Below the pieces are notes generated by a model. The model saw only the letters and a program-made list of their open reading frames with translations, was not told the origin of the DNA and did not search any database. Of a stretch of DNA of 64,000 nt, positions 42,928-51,326 are shown one piece after another (positions within the stretch are counted from its first letter, which is position 1; every line of letters starts with the position of its first letter). The position numbers and the translations under genes are program-made. The DNA is from Magnetococcales bacterium (GTDB lineage Bacteria > Pseudomonadota > Magnetococcia > Magnetococcales > JADFYX01): contig JADFZU010000002.1 in the NCBI GenBank assembly GCA_015232365.1, forward strand, positions 49,870 to 113,869. The letters are read 5' to 3'.

Positions 42928-43371
42928 CTAATAACCAGGTCGCTGCTCTATCCTTCGACGGCCTACCAAACTTGCTATGGATTGGGTGATTTTCCAATTA
43001 TTTTTCATTAATTCCTGAAATGTCTCAATATCTATTACTAAACAGCATGCCTCTGTAACAGCAATAACATCAGCACTTCTCTTGGCATTGGTGACAAGGG
43101 CCAGGTCACCAAAAATCTCACCCTTTTGCATATCATAATGCTCGGTTTTAAGTTTATTGATATGAATATCTGCTCTGACAACCCCTTGGTAGAGAAAAAA
43201 TATAGACCTGCCTATATCTCCATGATTAATAATAGCCTGTCCCGGTGCATACATTACGATACTGATAATTGGAGCGATCAAGCTGCCAACCTCTTTAGCA
43301 GACAACGTATCGAAACCTTGGACATTTCTAATAAAAATAGCCAGGTCATCAATTGTGATTTCTGGTTGCAT
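42928..43371 (-). CDS. Cyclic nucleotide-binding (Crp-like sensor) domain protein
   Basis: 147 aa consisting almost only of a cNMP-binding beta-roll: APGQAIINHGDIGRSIFFLYQG, then the phosphate-binding cassette KGEIFGDLALVTNAKRSADV, where the conserved Arg and Ser/Ala after it are present, and a closing helix CLVIDIETFQELMKNN. There is no DNA-binding domain or membrane segment, so it should act as a stand-alone sensor binding cAMP or cGMP. A class III cyclase is encoded about 3 kb away (46433-47698); a functional link is inference. Confidence 0.85.
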   Translation of the reverse strand: MQPEITIDDLAIFIRNVQGFDTLSAKEVGSLIAPIISIVMYAPGQAIINHGDIGRSIFFLYQGVVRADIHINKLKTEHYDMQKGEIFGDLALVTNAKRSADVIAVTEACCLVIDIETFQELMKNNWKITQSIASLVGRRRIEQRPGY

Positions 43372-43647
43372 GACTCAGAGTGCCTCACTTTTAAAAAGTT
43401 GTACAGGCGATACGCTATAACCAAAAAGCTTTAAACCTTTAACTTTTGGAGTTGTATTTTAGAAACCCAAGAGTAAAACCAAGTTGTACCTAATGTGAAA
43501 TCCCTGGTTAACTATATCTGATTAATGATATCTTTTCTATGGTTTTACAGTGGTAGCTGGCAATTGCATTGCTTGCTACTCTGCTCTTTTTTCTCTTTGG
43601 GTTTATTGTTAAAGTTGCCTGGTTTGCAGAGAAAGGTTTGGTGATTA

Positions 43648-44859
43648 TTGCATATCCTGATTGTCTTTCACGCAACCTACCCAAAACCCCAAGGGGGCAT
43701 CAATACCATGATTGCAACCCTTGCCAAGGAGTGGACAGCTAAAGGAGAACGGGTTTCGCTGTTTGTTCCTGGTAGCTGGTCAGATGATAGCTGGCTTGAG
43801 GAGAGCCATGGCCAGGTTACAGTGTATAAAAAACGGCTGCGTATTCCATCCTACCCCCACCGCTCCCTGCGAGGGTTTGTTGGTGGAGTGCTTGAGTTTC
43901 CCTTAACTCTTCTGCAACTAAGAAAATTTTGCAAAAAAGAGGCGGTGGATCTGATCCATCTCCACACACCAAGAGATTATCAGGTATATTTTCGGTTATT
44001 ACGTTGGTTTGGCGGTCCCCCGATGGTTTTAACCTTCCATGGAACCGATGCTTTAATCTATGCCGACGGTAGCCATCCTGGTATGGGCTTGATCAGTTGG
44101 ATTGTTAAGGGAATGGATCATCTCACCTCGGTATCCCGTGACTATGCCCAGAGACTGGCTCACTGTCCAAATGGCCGGGAAACGATCCACTATATACCCA
44201 ACGGTATTGATTTAACACCACCAGCCAGAGTGGAGCCAACCGCTGCAACCCAGGCTCTTTTTAACCTGCTGCCTGAAAAGTTTTTTATCATTGTTGGCTG
44301 GATAGAGCCGCCAAAAGGTTGTGATCTAGCTGTCAGAGCCTGGGCTTTGTTGCAGCGGAAAAACCCGGATATTCATCTGCTTTTTATTGGCGACCAAGCC
44401 TATAAAAAACCTGGAGAACCGTTCTGGCCCGGTTATCTGGAGAGCATTAAAGCCCTGGTGGCAGAGCTGGGTTGTCAACAACAGGTCCACTTTGCTGGAA
44501 CCCAGAGTCCCGAGGTAGTGAGAGATTTGATGGAAAGGGCTTATGGTCTGATTTTTCCATCTCTGCAAGAGGGTTTGCCATATGTTCTTCTTGAGGCTGG
44601 AGCAGTGGCTATGCCGGTGGTTTGTAATGATATTCCTGCTTTTACCGAGATTATAGATCCGGGAAAAAATGGCCTTATAGCTGCTAACGGAGATGAGGAG
44701 TCTCTTGCCAATGCTGTTGAAAGTTTGGTTTTAAAACCGGAGTGGGCAAAAGAGCTGGGCCAGGGTCTGTTGCAGACCGTTAAAGAAAAATATAGCTCGC
44801 AAATCATGGCCCAAGGCTATCTGGATCTTTTTAATAGTGTGGTAGAGGAGGGGGAGTAG
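43648..44859 (+). CDS. Glycosyltransferase family 4 (GT-B fold)
   Basis: 403 aa. It begins with an apparent TTG start (HILIVFHATYPKPQGGINTM follows); an in-frame TGA lies just upstream, so the start cannot move far up. The acceptor lobe has the GGINTMIATLAKEW glycine loop and VLTFHGTDALIY; the donor lobe has VGWIEPPKGCDLAVRAW and the EX7E region FPSLQEGLPYVLLEAGAVAMP. A retaining nucleotide-sugar glycosyltransferase probably building a surface polysaccharide. The stop overlaps the start of the following DegT-like gene by 1 bp. Confidence 0.92.
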   Translation: MHILIVFHATYPKPQGGINTMIATLAKEWTAKGERVSLFVPGSWSDDSWLEESHGQVTVYKKRLRIPSYPHRSLRGFVGGVLEFPLTLLQLRKFCKKEAVDLIHLHTPRDYQVYFRLLRWFGGPPMVLTFHGTDALIYADGSHPGMGLISWIVKGMDHLTSVSRDYAQRLAHCPNGRETIHYIPNGIDLTPPARVEPTAATQALFNLLPEKFFIIVGWIEPPKGCDLAVRAWALLQRKNPDIHLLFIGDQAYKKPGEPFWPGYLESIKALVAELGCQQQVHFAGTQSPEVVRDLMERAYGLIFPSLQEGLPYVLLEAGAVAMPVVCNDIPAFTEIIDPGKNGLIAANGDEESLANAVESLVLKPEWAKELGQGLLQTVKEKYSSQIMAQGYLDLFNSVVEEGE

Positions 44860-45830
44860 TGAGCGGGATTTTTTTAGGACCATTAAAGCCCCAAGATCTT
44901 CCTGAGATTCTAGCCCAACCGGTGGCATCCAAAGTAGGAAAAGCCCATTTTGTCGCCTCCGGGAGCCACGGCCTACGCCTGCTGCTCCGCTCTTTAAACT
45001 TAAAAAAAGGGGCATTGGTGGCAATTCCAGCGTTGATATGTCCAATGGTGGTGGAGGGGATAGTTGCTGAAAAGTTGACCCCACTTTTTATTGATATTGA
45101 TCCTGAGAATTTTTTTATGCGTTGTAACCCGGAACAGTTAAAAAAGCTCAAACCGGATGCAATAATTTTGCCCCATCTATATGGAATAGCCAACCCTGAT
45201 ACTGAGCTGTTTCGTGATTTCTCTACCGAAAACCGGATTCCACTGATTCATGATGCAGCCCAATCTTATGGTTTGGAGTATAAGGGTCGCTCCATTGTTG
45301 AGTATGACCAGGGGGGAGTGATCAGCTTTGGTCAGGGGAAAGCAACAACTGCAGCAACCGGGGCTCTGGTGACTGGAGTTTCTGAAGCTGTAATAGAAGA
45401 AGAGAATTTAAATAGCATACGTCGTTTTGACCCTGCCTCCCGGAATCTTATGCGGGTTCGTATGGGTCTTAAAAGTTCACCATGGATGGAGAGGTTCAGA
45501 TTCTACGGATTTCGTGCCAGTCGCATTCAGATTAAAGCAGCAATTTATGTGATGGCGGTTTTTGCCGAGCAGGAAAAAAAACGCAGGGAGAATTGGAATT
45601 TTCTCCAGGAGAATCTTGGTCCTGAGTTATATGGAGCCTCTCCAGAGCGTAGTTCCTACTACAAATTTATTTTGCACAAAGTTAGACCCTGGTCGCCGCC
45701 ACCAGAGCTAGCAGCTATTCCCCACAGGCAAGTAGTTAAATATCCGGCATCAATGGATACTCCTATATATAACGACTGGGACGGCTATCTCTATGAGCTT
45801 TCAACAGAGCGGTCTTTAAAAGAGTGGTAG
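44859..45830 (+). CDS. DegT/DnrJ-type PLP protein, compact form
   Basis: 323 aa with a GTG start that shares a base with the upstream TAG; GAGGAGGGGGAG provides the ribosome-binding site. Fold type I features are HFVASGSHGLRLLLRSL (phosphate site), IPLIHDAAQSYGLEYKG (acidic pair), and the probable Schiff-base lysine in ISFGQGKATTAATGALVTG. It is shorter than typical sugar aminotransferases, the C-terminal domain being reduced. Substrate unknown. Translational coupling to the GT4 gene suggests a shared surface-sugar pathway. Confidence 0.82.
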   Translation: MSGIFLGPLKPQDLPEILAQPVASKVGKAHFVASGSHGLRLLLRSLNLKKGALVAIPALICPMVVEGIVAEKLTPLFIDIDPENFFMRCNPEQLKKLKPDAIILPHLYGIANPDTELFRDFSTENRIPLIHDAAQSYGLEYKGRSIVEYDQGGVISFGQGKATTAATGALVTGVSEAVIEEENLNSIRRFDPASRNLMRVRMGLKSSPWMERFRFYGFRASRIQIKAAIYVMAVFAEQEKKRRENWNFLQENLGPELYGASPERSSYYKFILHKVRPWSPPPELAAIPHRQVVKYPASMDTPIYNDWDGYLYELSTERSLKEW

Positions 45831-45871
45831 AGTAGTCCTGGATCTAGGGTAATGGCATTGATTTACTGTAG

Positions 45872-45920
45872 AAACAGCAGTTGGAAATACACAGTTGACA
45901 CAACCTATTGATTCACCTGT
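45872..45920. repeat. Remnant of one end of the MITE-like repeat
   Basis: The sequence CAGCAGTTGGAAATACACAG continues to CACAACCTATTGATTCACCTG, matching the left half of copy 2 read in reverse. The other end is not recognisable. It lies in the 123-bp gap before the Nudix gene. Confidence 0.45.
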
Positions 45921-45953
45921 AGCTGGCAACTATGGTGAAGAAGGAGCAGATAG

Positions 45954-46391
45954 ATGATTGTTCGTCCTGCAGGTATCTGGGTAGTAGATGGTCAGGTTCT
46001 GACCATGCGTTATCAATATAGTGGGCGGGACCGGTTCAACCTTCCTGGCGGTAACCAGGAGTTTGGTGAAGAGATTAAAGCTGGACTGGTCAGGGAGTTT
46101 GCCGAAGAGTTGGGAGTAGTTGTAGAGGTTGGGGATCTTTTATGGACAGCGGAGACGTTAGTTGCTGGCCGGGAGGTTCTGCACCTGCTGTTTAAGGTCG
46201 AATCCATGGTTGGCTCTCCCCTTTTAAATCCAGATGAGACCAAGGCGTTGGAGTTGGTTTGGTTAAACCCGGAAGAGGTTGTTAAAGTCCCTCTCTATCC
46301 TGCAATAGGCTCTTGTTTAAAACCCTGGTTGAAAGAGAATAAAAAATCTGCAACATATTTGGGGTGTATCAACCAAGATTGGATTGCTTAA
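45954..46391 (+). CDS. Nudix hydrolase
   Basis: 145 aa, small single-domain protein. The Nudix box GNQEFGEEIKAGLVREFAEE, followed by LGV, matches GX5EX7REUXEEXGU exactly, so the catalytic glutamates are present. It hydrolyses a nucleoside diphosphate linked to another moiety; with neighbouring sugar genes a nucleotide-sugar or housecleaning role is possible but unproven. An AAGGAG sequence lies upstream of the ATG. It is convergent with the cyclase gene, 41 bp away. Confidence 0.92.
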   Translation: MIVRPAGIWVVDGQVLTMRYQYSGRDRFNLPGGNQEFGEEIKAGLVREFAEELGVVVEVGDLLWTAETLVAGREVLHLLFKVESMVGSPLLNPDETKALELVWLNPEEVVKVPLYPAIGSCLKPWLKENKKSATYLGCINQDWIA

Positions 46392-46432
46392 CCAGGATTT
46401 GTAGTCCGAATGATGCCAGGACAGTATCCGGG

Positions 46433-47698
46433 TTAGGAGCCGGTCACTATTTTTTTGTGAATTTTAAGATTACCAACCCGGCCTTTTACCGAAACCGAGT
46501 GCTCCTCACCAAAACTGCTATGGGAGCTCTTTCTTAAAGTTTCAGCATCAACAACAATCTCCCCCTCTTGGGCCAGAGAGCAGAGCCGGGCTGAGACATT
46601 AACCGCATCACCAATGATAGTATAGTCAAGCCGGTCTTTGGGACCGATACCTCCTGCAATAACCTGCCCACTGAAGATACCAATTCCCAAACCACGGGCA
46701 TAATCGCCACCAACCAACATGGTTTGAATCCGGTCAGCAGCATTGATAGCGTCACTCTCTCTATTTGCTCCCTGAAAACGGGCAAGAACCGCGTCGCCGA
46801 TCATTTTATCAACATCGCCGCCACAATCATGGATAATCTTCACCTGGAGACCGATAATTTTGTTTAAAAACTCAACAACCTCACCTGGTGTATGCTGTTC
46901 GGAAAAACTTGTAAAACTCCTTATATCTGAATAGAGCAAGCTGTTTTCAACCAGCTCAGAAGGAATCTCACCCCCATGCTCACTACGCCGGACCGCCTTT
47001 ACAGCACTACGGGAAACCAAACTTTCAAGGCGATGCCTAAGACGGTTTATGGTCTCGGTCCGGTTGTCTATATTTTTCTGGGATTGGCTTACTATCGCAT
47101 ATAGAGAGGCAATAAGAATTAAAAATAGAATACCAGGGTAGATAATAACATGCCTGGATGATTGCACTAAAATAGCGTCTAGGTAGGATACCGGCTCGTA
47201 AAGCTCAAAAATAGTCTTGATTTTGCCATCTACGTAGAGAGGAACATACAGCTCATATAGCTGCTCCCCGTCTGGCAAGGTTTTGCTATTGATATTACCT
47301 AACCCGGTCTTGATAACCTTTAACAACCCTGGGCCGTTCTCTATCTGACCGATTTTATTTTGGTCGGTAGCATAGATGGTGAGCCTGTTTAAGTCATAGA
47401 CCTTAATCTTGGAAACTCTGAACTCGATCCGTTCATCATGGAAAGCATCATTTAAAGCTTCACTATCCTTAGCGTCCAGGTTTTCACCAGACAATAGCTT
47501 AGCCCAACTCACCGGAGCAATCCGTTTTACCCCATCAGCAATACCCTCAGCCCGTGATGTAGCCAACTGAAGATAGATAGTCTCCAGCACTGTTTTAGTA
47601 GCCATGGAGGTGGTGACAACCAATACGGTGATGAACAGTAACAGTACCGGAACAATACGCAGGGTAAAACGCCGCATGATAGGGTATGGAGCGTCCAT
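46433..47698 (-). CDS. Membrane-bound class III adenylate/guanylate cyclase
   Basis: About 421 aa from MDAPYPIMRRF. A membrane helix (IVPVLLLFITVLVVTTSM) is followed by a ~150-residue periplasmic-type sensor, a second helix (HVIIYPGILFLILIASLYAI), and a C-terminal cyclase domain. Metal-binding Asp are in LLYSDIRSFTSF and KMIGDAVLARF; the Lys before the second (VDKMIGDA) and LDYTIIGDAVNVSARL suit an adenylate cyclase, though specificity is not certain. The open frame runs upstream to 47770 and overlaps the next gene; the start was set at the ATG before the first helix. It is last in the long minus-strand cluster. Confidence 0.9.
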   Translation of the reverse strand: MDAPYPIMRRFTLRIVPVLLLFITVLVVTTSMATKTVLETIYLQLATSRAEGIADGVKRIAPVSWAKLLSGENLDAKDSEALNDAFHDERIEFRVSKIKVYDLNRLTIYATDQNKIGQIENGPGLLKVIKTGLGNINSKTLPDGEQLYELYVPLYVDGKIKTIFELYEPVSYLDAILVQSSRHVIIYPGILFLILIASLYAIVSQSQKNIDNRTETINRLRHRLESLVSRSAVKAVRRSEHGGEIPSELVENSLLYSDIRSFTSFSEQHTPGEVVEFLNKIIGLQVKIIHDCGGDVDKMIGDAVLARFQGANRESDAINAADRIQTMLVGGDYARGLGIGIFSGQVIAGGIGPKDRLDYTIIGDAVNVSARLCSLAQEGEIVVDAETLRKSSHSSFGEEHSVSVKGRVGNLKIHKKIVTGS

Positions 47699-47738
47699 AC
47701 TATCATCCAGGGAAGTTTTACTCTTTTTTGAATTAATA

Positions 47739-48230
47739 TTATTCAGCTTCTTGTCCCATAGCAAAAACAAGGTTTGCCATTAGCATACATATACCGATAA
47801 ACATACTGGTTACACCAACATGAGCAAATAGTGAGGTAATAAAGGCGTGGTGCGCCTCCCCTCTACCCATGGATGGGGCCAACAAAAACATACAAAACCA
47901 TGAGAGTGGATAGAGACCACCTAAACTTATAAGGATCGAAGCGGTTTTTTTAAGCTTACGACGCATAGAGCTAATGCCAACAACCAGAATAAGAGCAGTA
48001 GTGGTAGCCCCCAGTCCCATAGCGTGAAAATGTGACCGTTGGGAATAACGCCATATTTTAGAGAAACTTTTCTCATCATGCAGTTCCTGATGCTGGGCAA
48101 TACCATCTTTGATCCAGCCCTTTACACCATCCTCATACATACCAAAAAGCACTCCCATACCCATACCAAACAGGATAGTTAACATAGCGATAATAAGACC
48201 AATACGCAGAGGCTGGATTTGCTGTTTCAT
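47739..48230 (-). CDS. Multi-pass membrane protein of unknown family
   Basis: 163 aa with four hydrophobic helices (RIGLIIAMLTILFGMGMGVL, GLGATTTALILVVGISSM, ISLGGLYPLSWFCMFLLAP, SLFAHVGVTSMFIGICMLMA) and conserved-looking histidines (SHFHAMG, AHHAF, FAHVG) that could bind metal or haem. I do not recognise the family. It sits between the amidotransferase and the cyclase on the same strand; its 3' end approaches or overlaps the cyclase gene depending on the start chosen. A partner of the cyclase is a context guess. Confidence 0.65.
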   Translation of the reverse strand: MKQQIQPLRIGLIIAMLTILFGMGMGVLFGMYEDGVKGWIKDGIAQHQELHDEKSFSKIWRYSQRSHFHAMGLGATTTALILVVGISSMRRKLKKTASILISLGGLYPLSWFCMFLLAPSMGRGEAHHAFITSLFAHVGVTSMFIGICMLMANLVFAMGQEAE

Positions 48231-48340
48231 TAGTTTGCCTTTAAAAAAGATTTTATGGGGATGTTTATGTTATTAAAAATAATAATTAATACATCAGCCG
48301 GTTGATCATAACCCATAAGAATATTTCTGCAACTTAAAAG

Positions 48341-50242
48341 CTAGCCAGGGTTGCCACCCATCTCTTTTTTCAAAAAAGCATCAAACATCAACACGGCCCA
48401 GAGAGGGCCGCTATAGTCCCGCTTGCCCCCCAAATGCCGCTCTTCCAACACCTCCAGATAGTCCATATCGAAAAAACCGGTCTGAGCTAGACGTTTGCTG
48501 GTAAAGCAGCTCCGTAGCCGTTGCCGTAAAGGATCTCGCAGCCATTGTGCAGCAGGCACATTAAACCCCTGCTTTTTCCTGGTGAGAATATCCCCTGGAA
48601 CCAAACCCCTCAGCCCCTCCTTGAAGATATGCTTGCCACTCCCTTCGTTAAGCTTTAAATCTGGGGGCAGGCTGGCCATCCAGTCGACAAGCTTGTGGTC
48701 AAGAAGAGGAACTCTTACCTCCAGACCATGGGCCATGCTTGCCCTATCTACTTTAGTCAACACCCTGGCAGCCAAGAAGGTTTTAAAATCAAAATATTGA
48801 ATCCGGGATAAAGGCTCTTCTGGAGCACTTTTCTCAAGATCCCGCAAAACCTGTACAGCATTAAACCCTTGCAGTTCCCGGTGAAATTGGCGGCTGAATA
48901 TCTGGCTGCGAATATCACCGGAGATCATGGATACACCATGCAGATAACCGGCAGTAGCATCTAAACCCAACGACTGTAGAGTTGTTTTGGCTCGTAAGAT
49001 ACGGGGCAGGTTATCGGCTTTGGGATAGGCCCAACCCATAGGGGCAAACAGAGAGCTGCGAACCCACTGTGGCATGGCAGCTCTTACTTTCTCTTCGGCC
49101 ATAAAAAAACGGTACCGTTCATACCCGGCCAGAGACTCATCACCTCCATCACCGGAGAGAACCACTTTAACCCGGTCTCTAGCCATCTTGCAGACCAGCC
49201 AGGTAGGTAGGGCTGAGTTGTCGGCAAAAGGTTCATCGTGATGGTGGGCGACTAGGTCAATAAGGTGGTGGTGGTTGGGGTCGGCCTGAGCAATAAAATG
49301 GTTTAGACCATACTGTTTAGCCATCTGCTGGGCATATATGGCCTCATCAAAATTCTCAGCATCAAAAGAGACGGTACAGGCGGTAATAGGCTTATGTGAT
49401 GATTGGGCCATAAGGGCAGTAACAGCGCTGGAGTCGATCCCGCCAGAGAGGAACGAACCAATTGGAACATCAGAGATCATCTGGGATTTTACCGACTCTC
49501 GCAGCCGCTCTACCAAGGTGGCAGAAGCCTCTTTGGCAGATATAGAGTTGGATTGGTTGAACGTGAGATCCCAATAGAGGCGGGGTTTGCTCTCTCCTGC
49601 TCTACGGTGGACAGTCATCAAGCTGCCTGGAGGTAGTTTAAAGACGTTTTTGTAGATGGTTCTAGGATCTGGCACATAACCAAAGGCAAAATAACACTCA
49701 ACGCTTCTTGGGTCCAAACTCCGCTCTAGTTCTGGGTGAGCAGCAAGAGCTTTTAGCTCTGAGCCAAAAATCAGCCAGCCATTAGGAAGAAAAGCGTAGT
49801 GGAGCGGTTTGATACCAAGATGGTCACGGGCTAGAAACATTACCTCCCGTTTCTGGTCCCAAATAGCAAAGGAGAACATGCCCTGGAGCCGCTTCACACA
49901 CCCTTCTCCCCACTCCTCCCAAGCGTGGACCAGGACTTCTGTGTCTGAAAGTGTGCGAAAAAGGTGGCCAAGAGACTCAAGCTGTGTGGTTAATGTTTGA
50001 TAGTTATATATCTCACCATTAAAAACCACTGCTACTGTGCCATCTTCGTTGAAAATAGGCTGCCCGCCACCTGCCAGATCGATAATAGAGAGTCTGCGAT
50101 GACCAAGGCCAACCCCAGGGCTGGCAAACAGCCCATCACCATCCGGCCCCCGGTGGCGAATTGCGTTATTCATACCAGCCAGTGTATCCCGGTCGGGTTC
50201 ACGCTGGCCTCTGATATCAAACAGTCCGACGATTCCGCACAT
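48341..50242 (-). CDS. Asparagine-synthase-type amidotransferase, XrtA/PEP-CTERM-associated (TIGR03108-like)
   Basis: 633 aa. The class II glutaminase domain starts MCGIVGLFDIRG with Cys2 as nucleophile (start moved from a TTG to the ATG at 50242), plus RRLSIIDLAGGGQPIFNEDG and AVVFNGEIYNY. The synthase domain has the PP-loop GSFLSGGIDSSAVTALMAQS and VVLSGDGGDESLAGYERY. Length and motifs match the exosortase-system amidotransferase subgroup rather than housekeeping AsnB. Its real acceptor is unknown; lasso-peptide cyclases belong to the same superfamily. It overlaps the upstream nucleotidyltransferase gene by 26 bp. Confidence 0.88.
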   Translation of the reverse strand: MCGIVGLFDIRGQREPDRDTLAGMNNAIRHRGPDGDGLFASPGVGLGHRRLSIIDLAGGGQPIFNEDGTVAVVFNGEIYNYQTLTTQLESLGHLFRTLSDTEVLVHAWEEWGEGCVKRLQGMFSFAIWDQKREVMFLARDHLGIKPLHYAFLPNGWLIFGSELKALAAHPELERSLDPRSVECYFAFGYVPDPRTIYKNVFKLPPGSLMTVHRRAGESKPRLYWDLTFNQSNSISAKEASATLVERLRESVKSQMISDVPIGSFLSGGIDSSAVTALMAQSSHKPITACTVSFDAENFDEAIYAQQMAKQYGLNHFIAQADPNHHHLIDLVAHHHDEPFADNSALPTWLVCKMARDRVKVVLSGDGGDESLAGYERYRFFMAEEKVRAAMPQWVRSSLFAPMGWAYPKADNLPRILRAKTTLQSLGLDATAGYLHGVSMISGDIRSQIFSRQFHRELQGFNAVQVLRDLEKSAPEEPLSRIQYFDFKTFLAARVLTKVDRASMAHGLEVRVPLLDHKLVDWMASLPPDLKLNEGSGKHIFKEGLRGLVPGDILTRKKQGFNVPAAQWLRDPLRQRLRSCFTSKRLAQTGFFDMDYLEVLEERHLGGKRDYSGPLWAVLMFDAFLKKEMGGNPG

Positions 50243-51326
50243 CAAAACGCCACTTTCTGACCCATTTTTTGGTCAAATGCGATAGAAGAAGTCCTGGTGG
50301 CATCCGCAACCAGTGGGAACGGATAAAAAGCAGCAACCAAGCCAGCCAAGAGAGGAGGTCTCTCTCTTCTGGGTGGTTGGGAACCATCATCCGCCGAATT
50401 AAAAGCTGCATTAGCAAGTCCACAGGCCGGGAGGGGGCGTGGACTTTTATAGCCTCCCGTATCTCTGCCGGAACTGGGGTTGCGACAATCTCAACCCCGG
50501 TTTGCACAGCATAGTAGAGAGGGCGGGCTAAGTTAAGTTGTCTGGCTCGGGGAATCAAGGTTTGCCAAAAATCTTCTTGCTGGCCAAAATGGCGAAAAAG
50601 GCCGTCAAGGTCGGTTAAACCCCGCAGACCTTTGTCAAAGTCGCTATCGTAAAAAAGATGCACCACCCCATGCAGGGCCATATCTACCGGAGATAGAGTC
50701 CAGATATCATCCTCTCCCGGCAATAGTATTTTATCGGCTAACAGTAGGGTTGAGTCAGGATTGAGCCTGCCGGTTCTGGGCAGGATTGCATGGTGGATAT
50801 CAACCTCGGTCAACCGCTCTTTATGACGCATTGGGGGTAGCTCATGCATCCAGTCTCTATAGTAGCGTTGATCGTACGGCTCCAGCTTTACCCCCTGCCA
50901 ACCGTTGGCAGTCAGAAGCTCCTCAACCTTGGCCAGGTCGGAAAAATGACAAAGAATATCCACATCTGCCACCAGACGCCCCCGGGCCATGGGTAGATCG
51001 GACAAAAGGTAGGCAGCACCTTTAAGGAGAATCACCGGCAGAGAGGTTCCTAAAAAGGCCCGTTTTATACGGTTAACCTCCCAACGCAACATTCTGGCAT
51101 CTTCCTGGGCTACCATTCTGGCCCCTTGTAGATGGTTCTGCACTTTGGGGCTAAGAGAGCCGGTAAAGTCTTCACTATCCAGACGGTTGGCAAATCGGGA
51201 TATCAGCCCGGCCCGGCGGGCCATACGTAAGAAAAGATCCTGATCAGCAATTTTCAGGGCCGGAAAGAGAGTCGGATCTTTCCAGACCAAAAGAAACATC
51301 TCGCCTGGGGTTTGGGTTTTAGCCAT
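50217..51326 (-). CDS. Nucleotidyltransferase family protein (NTP_transf_5-like)
   Basis: About 369 aa from MAKTQTPGEMFLLVW, with the start overlapping the sulfotransferase stop. The nucleotidyltransferase core is ILLKGAAYLLSDLPMARGRL then VADVDILCHF (the DxD catalytic pair), then VDIHHAI and GVVHLFYD. This is the uncharacterised family found next to HprK-like kinases and PqqD-like proteins in exosortase and peptide-modification clusters. No substrate is proven. It is linked by overlaps on both sides to the sulfotransferase and the amidotransferase. Confidence 0.78.
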   Translation of the reverse strand: MAKTQTPGEMFLLVWKDPTLFPALKIADQDLFLRMARRAGLISRFANRLDSEDFTGSLSPKVQNHLQGARMVAQEDARMLRWEVNRIKRAFLGTSLPVILLKGAAYLLSDLPMARGRLVADVDILCHFSDLAKVEELLTANGWQGVKLEPYDQRYYRDWMHELPPMRHKERLTEVDIHHAILPRTGRLNPDSTLLLADKILLPGEDDIWTLSPVDMALHGVVHLFYDSDFDKGLRGLTDLDGLFRHFGQQEDFWQTLIPRARQLNLARPLYYAVQTGVEIVATPVPAEIREAIKVHAPSRPVDLLMQLLIRRMMVPNHPEERDLLSWLAWLLLFIRSHWLRMPPGLLLSHLTKKWVRKWRFDVRNRRTV

